Below, piece after piece: positions 9,701 through 10,891 of a DNA stretch of 10,891 nucleotides. Each line of letters opens with the position of its first letter. The stretch's first letter is position 1. The notes beneath the pieces are model-generated. The model did no database searches, was not told where the DNA came from, and saw nothing but the letters and a program-made list of their open reading frames with translations. This DNA is from Planctomycetaceae bacterium UBA2972 (lineage in GTDB: Bacteria; Planctomycetota; Planctomycetia; Pirellulales; Pirellulaceae): contig DEAW01000200.1 in assembly GCA_002348315.1 (NCBI GenBank), forward strand, positions 12,213 to 23,103, read 5' to 3'. The position numbers and the translations under genes are program-made.

Positions 9701-10883
9701 ATTGTTTGCGTTAGAAATGATGCAGATGCTAGAGGTCGTCGAAGCAACAGCACGGGAAGAAGATATTCGTGATGTCAACCTCTTCAAACTTCGTATCTAT
9801 TCCCTGTTATATGTAGCTTCGATGCATGGCACTTTCAATAATAGGGAAGCTGCAAGCCAGGCGATCACGGATCTACTTCAGACTTATATCAAGCACCGTC
9901 ATGAATTTGAAGCGTCAGCAGATTTGCATCGTCTGGATGCGGCAATTTTATGGATGTTAGCTAAAGCAGATAGTCGATACCTTCCTCCCGTTGAGCAAGT
10001 TACAAAAGGGATTGAAATGGCAATCTCACAGCGAGATAAAAATGCGAGTGACTGGAAAAATGCCACCATAGTGGACGGTGAAACGAGAAGTAGTAACGAA
10101 GTAAACCCGCTTGGATCAGGACGCGTGAAGGTTGAGGGTGAGGTGGCAGATCATGATGTCTACTCGATTCGGATTAGGCCCCAACAAAAAAATATTTCAG
10201 CGCTTGAAGTAGGTTTTTTGGCAGATTTAGACCTGCCCTGGGGAGGTCCGGGAAGACATACAAACGGCAATGTCCACTTAACTCGAATTCAACTATTTAG
10301 AGGAACTGATTCGACCTTGGAAAATGAACTGGAGCTGCGGGAATACTCCGTAAGTTATTGTCAGTCAAGTTTGACGAGGTCAGGAATTGCCGTGAAGGGT
10401 GGAAGACCCTGGGGTGTACTTGGGCAACGTGGGTATGACGTCAAGTTAGTGGTCAATCTTTCCGAGTCGGTGGAGTTGGCAACTGATGAAGTGATTACGG
10501 TTCGATTGGAATTCCTTGATCCCAAATTGGCACAGCAACTGGCTAGCATTGTGCGATTTCGTACACTTCAACATGAATCCTTTGTCAGTGTGCCTGAATA
10601 TCTGTTTCTGGATTCGTCTGCTGCAGTAGACACAACCACCATTGCTGCATTGGTAATGTACAAGCTTGGTAACTTTGACCAAGCGGAGGAGTATGTCCGT
10701 TTAAGTGAGGCGGAAAACAATCTGAGTCTTTATGGTTGGATTCTGCTTGCTAACCTTGAGAAGAAAAAAGGGAATCTTGATGCCGCGACAAAATGGTACG
10801 ACGAAATTGAAGCGACCTCCGAAAAATGGGCCCGTGGTGAACCACTAATCAACAGCCTGTTTGATGAATACTTTCAAGAGTAA
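3759..10883 (+). CDS. Giant membrane-anchored nSTAND1 NTPase with beta-propellers, beta-sandwiches and TPRs
   Basis: This 2374-residue protein reads through to TAA at 10881-10883. The N-terminus 'NPFPGLRPFGEEED' plus 'LFFGRE' is the signature of nSTAND1 NTPases. Walker A GTSGSGKS is at 47-54 and Walker B 'LLIVVDQFEELF' at 139-150 (D144), with the family motifs 'MRSDYLGD' (187), 'PILQHALMRIWDFW' (255) and 'HESLMRVWRRLSRWV' (383). A single transmembrane helix (500-519) is flanked by charged coiled coils. From residue 635 comes 'GLQDLRGWEWFYL', the usual lead into planctomycete WD40 arrays. About 14 degenerate blades follow (660-1265), then a PA14-like sandwich (1332-1469), TPR-like helices, a galactose-binding-like sandwich (1624-1760), a helical stretch (1765-2110), a GPGR/NGN sandwich (2121-2256) and C-terminal TPRs. 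It is likely an NTP-driven switch that oligomerises when its C-terminal region binds a ligand, signalling to the kinase-TIR protein encoded one base upstream. Homologues are often mislabelled as high-affinity carbon uptake protein Hat/HatR. Family call firm, ligand unknown. Arginine codon use changes near base 5,700. Confidence 0.92.
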   Translation: MATASMNPFPGLRPFGEEEDYLFFGREDQTNDLLKLLRTQRFLAVVGTSGSGKSSLVRAGMLPALYGGTMAGVGSDWETVVFRPGGDPLLNLAEAMIAADLYDPEDAEAPFRIRATLSRSRQGLVQAVEYSDLPRESNLLIVVDQFEELFRYRGVSGKHQEQASAFVKLLLNAARTEERSIYVVITMRSDYLGDCAHLSGLAEAVNDGKYLIPKLTRDQRRDAIVKPAAVGGGKISESLVQQLLNDVGEDADQLPILQHALMRIWDFWQQDHDEDEPVTLRHYDAVGGIANALSNHADEVYDELPTEESRGLARKVFQTITERGGDERGIRRPTRMDKLCEIVAATPEDVSIILDAYRQVGRTFVMPLEETEITAETVVDISHESLMRVWRRLSRWVEEESQNARVYTRLAETASLYHRDLAGVYRDPDLAIALSWREQAQPNGAWAGRYREGFTEAIKFLEESYETTHAEEIAKEEARERELEQAKLVASLQARAKKRLSVLLGCIALALIASVIMYVDSLEQREVAVESRAEAEKSAAESQRLAKEAAASEVEAQKQATIAEENAIRAEQQAKEAEDAREQASLLAEASEKSRREGRRDLYFSELFKTLHEPDENKLVEAKRRFVNHWGPRPGLQDLRGWEWFYLSSRSDWIHREGAVPASVFVPVAFEQNGEFYYQLVSNYAIEKRDAVTHELISRIFFDYQCHGVVALPDREELVVACRDGVLRTVDATSGIVRQEYRLKGRADFFTVQHMICSEDGRKVFVANPQRGFVVDLQSHDIWEVLPPNGESQQQEDGLSPLFNGTVMGSSGESLIFPNGNGVVVAVDISEKQFKRITEIDDARSVSLSADDTHLAVGREDGLVSILNTEDYSVLHEVELSTENEISKLQWCTERLALVAVDSSGRQFGVQVDSDVVQTEFPKLEKSVFSFHWTPHDSQMVWVLNNRTLYLTENPFTPKQVSKLNDVTITNGRGRNVIFTSDGKYIITTGAQGTQAFDRKSGELIKKISEFRYLFIEPTNDETKIVASRVGLPTIIFEIGSWEIQGQLFIDNAVCAAWNPTGTKFVIGRQSNVAELESVAVSVFDASDPSEIKLLGEFNVPGSVFAVAWSPSGKNIVVTARAGFRDKDRVFFVDAERFQVVQAAGGLNQTGNRVKFLNDTDRVLVCGNSGLDMIDFSVQPAIVKSRNDLEEVLDDLYVDPEGKRAVARNPKTGQIKVFDVDSLADVMTIIPDDDVAHLEWNNTGDIITATTADLDIMSWNARDAFQRLGSFYADQYQNDPTVISDWNRENVESAVNAFIENGDWESADLVSRSAYSDGKLGETDPVHTNWWISPLFDAEFDEVTELENQQDFFAEENLARFKGSWRRVNLELNGSVDFNQWVGKQRYKSIYAMSRIYSPRDGRYGIFMGADDFRRLWINGNEISSSEAFSPVILDGDFVYVDLKKGWNTCLIKVFQTEGDFGFQLRVTGRIGEIVQGLIQNGDFTSANRVLTAELDSDPENDRLRYLRCQINRWTDNWELALEDLTLLLESQSSSELTRWRGELLARAGDSELAAKLINDLLEQGTKQLEPLFQLASLYRMVDQAKSDALLLKAIRQSDFDPFVIDRAQRELETFQLLRDARNGGSFWRFKIASTLNESWASVDFDDSTWRTVNDGEFKSLGGLGEFADVVYARREFHVSDVPAGPIVLGWNNNPAPMRVLLNGVPVFHNRDAQGTNFLLGPRAREALRDGKNVLSVVMVARGDTNIIYPRARLYVVDRPLAFGDLFLPEIESMPAGKKRDQYLARLAWYYCWNRDLPRSIELIKKSKEGKTGLDVIDDSLGFLQLLNDSIDDATSTFLEVQEQMKANFDSVFDIPDPWVNINMNLFFMNLNEVFNANRMAFLKQLSDPSRPFYFRAELALREGRFDDAAQIIDPDGTIHGGQQRYDYEYQVYLLSRVFSKDYAEGAIAMETVYRTLQYKLLGLFKVGYGIEYGYQGDKFQLFALEMMQMLEVVEATAREEDIRDVNLFKLRIYSLLYVASMHGTFNNREAASQAITDLLQTYIKHRHEFEASADLHRLDAAILWMLAKADSRYLPPVEQVTKGIEMAISQRDKNASDWKNATIVDGETRSSNEVNPLGSGRVKVEGEVADHDVYSIRIRPQQKNISALEVGFLADLDLPWGGPGRHTNGNVHLTRIQLFRGTDSTLENELELREYSVSYCQSSLTRSGIAVKGGRPWGVLGQRGYDVKLVVNLSESVELATDEVITVRLEFLDPKLAQQLASIVRFRTLQHESFVSVPEYLFLDSSAAVDTTTIAALVMYKLGNFDQAEEYVRLSEAENNLSLYGWILLANLEKKKGNLDAATKWYDEIEATSEKWARGEPLINSLFDEYFQE
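3777..4988 (+). other. Protein domain: nSTAND1 NTPase module (about residues 7-410)
   Basis: This is an intact P-loop NTPase: K53 and S54 contact phosphate and Mg, D144 is the Walker B acid, and Q145 and the following E147/E148 sit in the usual 'DQFEELF' context. The later 'DQRRDAIVKPA', 'LPILQHALMRIW' and 'HESLMRVW' blocks match the ATPase lid and winged-helix region of STAND proteins. No catalytic motif is missing, so nucleotide hydrolysis is expected. Confidence 0.93.
5256..5573 (+). other. Transmembrane helix followed by Ala/Glu-rich coiled coil (residues 500-605)
   Basis: Residues 500-519 form one uninterrupted hydrophobic helix preceded by 'ARAKKR' and followed by 'DSLEQRE'. By the positive-inside rule, the NTPase side is cytoplasmic and the C-terminal side is across the membrane. 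The coiled coil 521-605 has heptad-like Ala/Glu/Lys/Gln spacing and could transmit movement between sensor and NTPase. A second charged helix precedes the membrane segment (about 460-498). Confidence 0.8.
5736..7553 (+). other. WD40-like double beta-propeller (about residues 660-1265)
   Basis: Degenerate blades recur about every 40 residues. Each has a 'SxDGxxxxx' turn and an 'xVxVxDxxS' strand, for example 'LSADDTHLAVGREDG', 'FTSDGKYIITTGAQG', 'WSPSGKNIVVTARAG' and 'VDPEGKRAVARNPKTG'. I count about 14, enough for two seven-bladed propellers. The terminal WD dipeptides and GH dipeptides are mostly lost, so the array is diverged rather than recently duplicated. Likely ligand or protein binding. 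Confidence 0.75.
7752..8165 (+). other. PA14-like / sugar-binding-like beta-sandwich (residues 1332-1469)
   Basis: 'GRYGIFMGADDFRRLWING', a variable loop and then 'LKKGWNTCLIKVFQTEGD' plus 'GFQLRV' follow the pattern GSDDxxxxWLNG...LxxGWNxLLxKV...WGFxxR. That pattern occurs in beta-sandwich carbohydrate-recognition modules of planctomycete and Bacteroidetes surface proteins. Two consecutive aspartates and the GWN turn are preserved. Confidence 0.65.
8169..8618 (+). other. TPR-like helical region (residues 1471-1620)
   Basis: Alternating amphipathic helices include 'LIQNGDFTSANRVLTAEL', 'NWELALEDLTLLLES', 'RAGDSELAAKLINDLLEQG' and 'PLFQLASLYRM'. The spacing fits about four TPR-type units, which usually bind protein partners or act as rigid spacers between the two neighbouring beta-sandwiches. 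Confidence 0.6.
8628..9038 (+). other. Galactose-binding-like beta-sandwich (residues 1624-1760)
   Basis: The string 'SWASVDFDDSTWRTVNDGEF', then 'ARREFHV', 'MRVLLNGVPVFHNRD' and 'LRDGKNVLSVVMV' follows the layout W...FDDSxW...xRxxFxV...VxLNGxxVxxxN...LxxGxNxLAV known from the N-terminal jelly-roll of glycoside hydrolases and related binding domains. It is probably a binding module without catalysis. Confidence 0.65.
10119..10526 (+). other. Planctomycete GPGR/NGN-type beta-sandwich (residues 2121-2256)
   Basis: 'ISALEVGFLADLDLPWGGPG' followed by 'RHTNGNVHLTRIQL' (GGPGR at 2162-2166, NGN at 2169-2171) resembles the conserved segment LRLExLpDxsLPxxGPGRxxNGNFxLxxxxL. I associate that segment with planctomycete cytochrome/DUF1549-DUF1553 proteins and some kinase-WD40 proteins. 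The match is clear for about 30 residues. The surrounding strands are less conserved. Function is unknown. Confidence 0.6.
10611..10880 (+). other. C-terminal TPR pair (about residues 2285-2374)
   Basis: 'VMYKLGNFDQAEEYVRLSEA' and 'LANLEKKKGNLDAATKWYDE' are two textbook TPR helices pairs with the G-N-F/L-D-A-x-x-x-Y spacing. They end the protein. They may dock a partner, possibly one encoded downstream outside the window. Confidence 0.75.
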
Positions 10884-10891
10884 GGGCGCGG

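Noticed and set aside
1..10891. CRISPR array, tRNA/rRNA genes, insertion sequence ends
   Set aside because: No regularly spaced direct repeats, clover-leaf elements, transposase motifs or flanking inverted repeats were seen; nearly the whole window is coding.

Overview
The window holds three consecutive plus-strand genes: the 3' part of a carbohydrate-active enzyme, then a tightly coupled two-gene pair that fills about 9.6 kb. Base composition looks balanced (near 50% GC by eye). A planctomycete, or a close relative in the PVC group, is the best guess. The reasons are a Hanks-type serine/threonine kinase fused to accessory domains, a giant WD40 protein with the 'DLRGWEWFYL' entry motif typical of planctomycete kinase/WD40 proteins, sugar-binding-like beta-sandwiches, and a 'GPGRxxNGN' segment that I associate with planctomycete cytochrome/DUF1549-type proteins. 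These affiliations rest on recognised motifs, not on a search.

Layout: bases 2-1162 are the C-terminal part of a six-hairpin (alpha/alpha) glycosidase-like protein, cut by the left edge. Bases 1163-1291 are intergenic, with a good sigma70-like promoter (TTGTCA, 18 bp, TATACT) but no clear terminator. Bases 1292-3757 encode an 821-residue protein: an intact Ser/Thr kinase, then a TIR-like domain, a DUF4062-like domain and a second TIR-like domain. Bases 3759-10883 encode a 2374-residue nSTAND1 NTPase. It has a winged-helix-type region, a transmembrane helix, a coiled coil, about 14 beta-propeller blades, a PA14-like sandwich, TPR-like helices, a galactose-binding-like sandwich, more helices, a planctomycete GPGR/NGN sandwich and C-terminal TPRs. 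Only 8 bases follow it, so any third gene of the operon lies outside.

Working model (inference): the STAND protein is a membrane-anchored sensor and switch. Its NTPase lies in the cytoplasm, and by the positive-inside rule its very large binding region lies on the other side of the membrane. The kinase-TIR-DUF4062-TIR protein, encoded one base upstream, is the cytoplasmic partner that receives or modifies the signal. Both parts belong to families used in NTP-dependent conflict, immunity and signalling systems (TIR domains, STAND NTPases). The combination of an active kinase with two TIR-like domains and a DUF4062-like domain, next to a transmembrane STAND carrying planctomycete polymer-binding-like domains, is the unusual content here.
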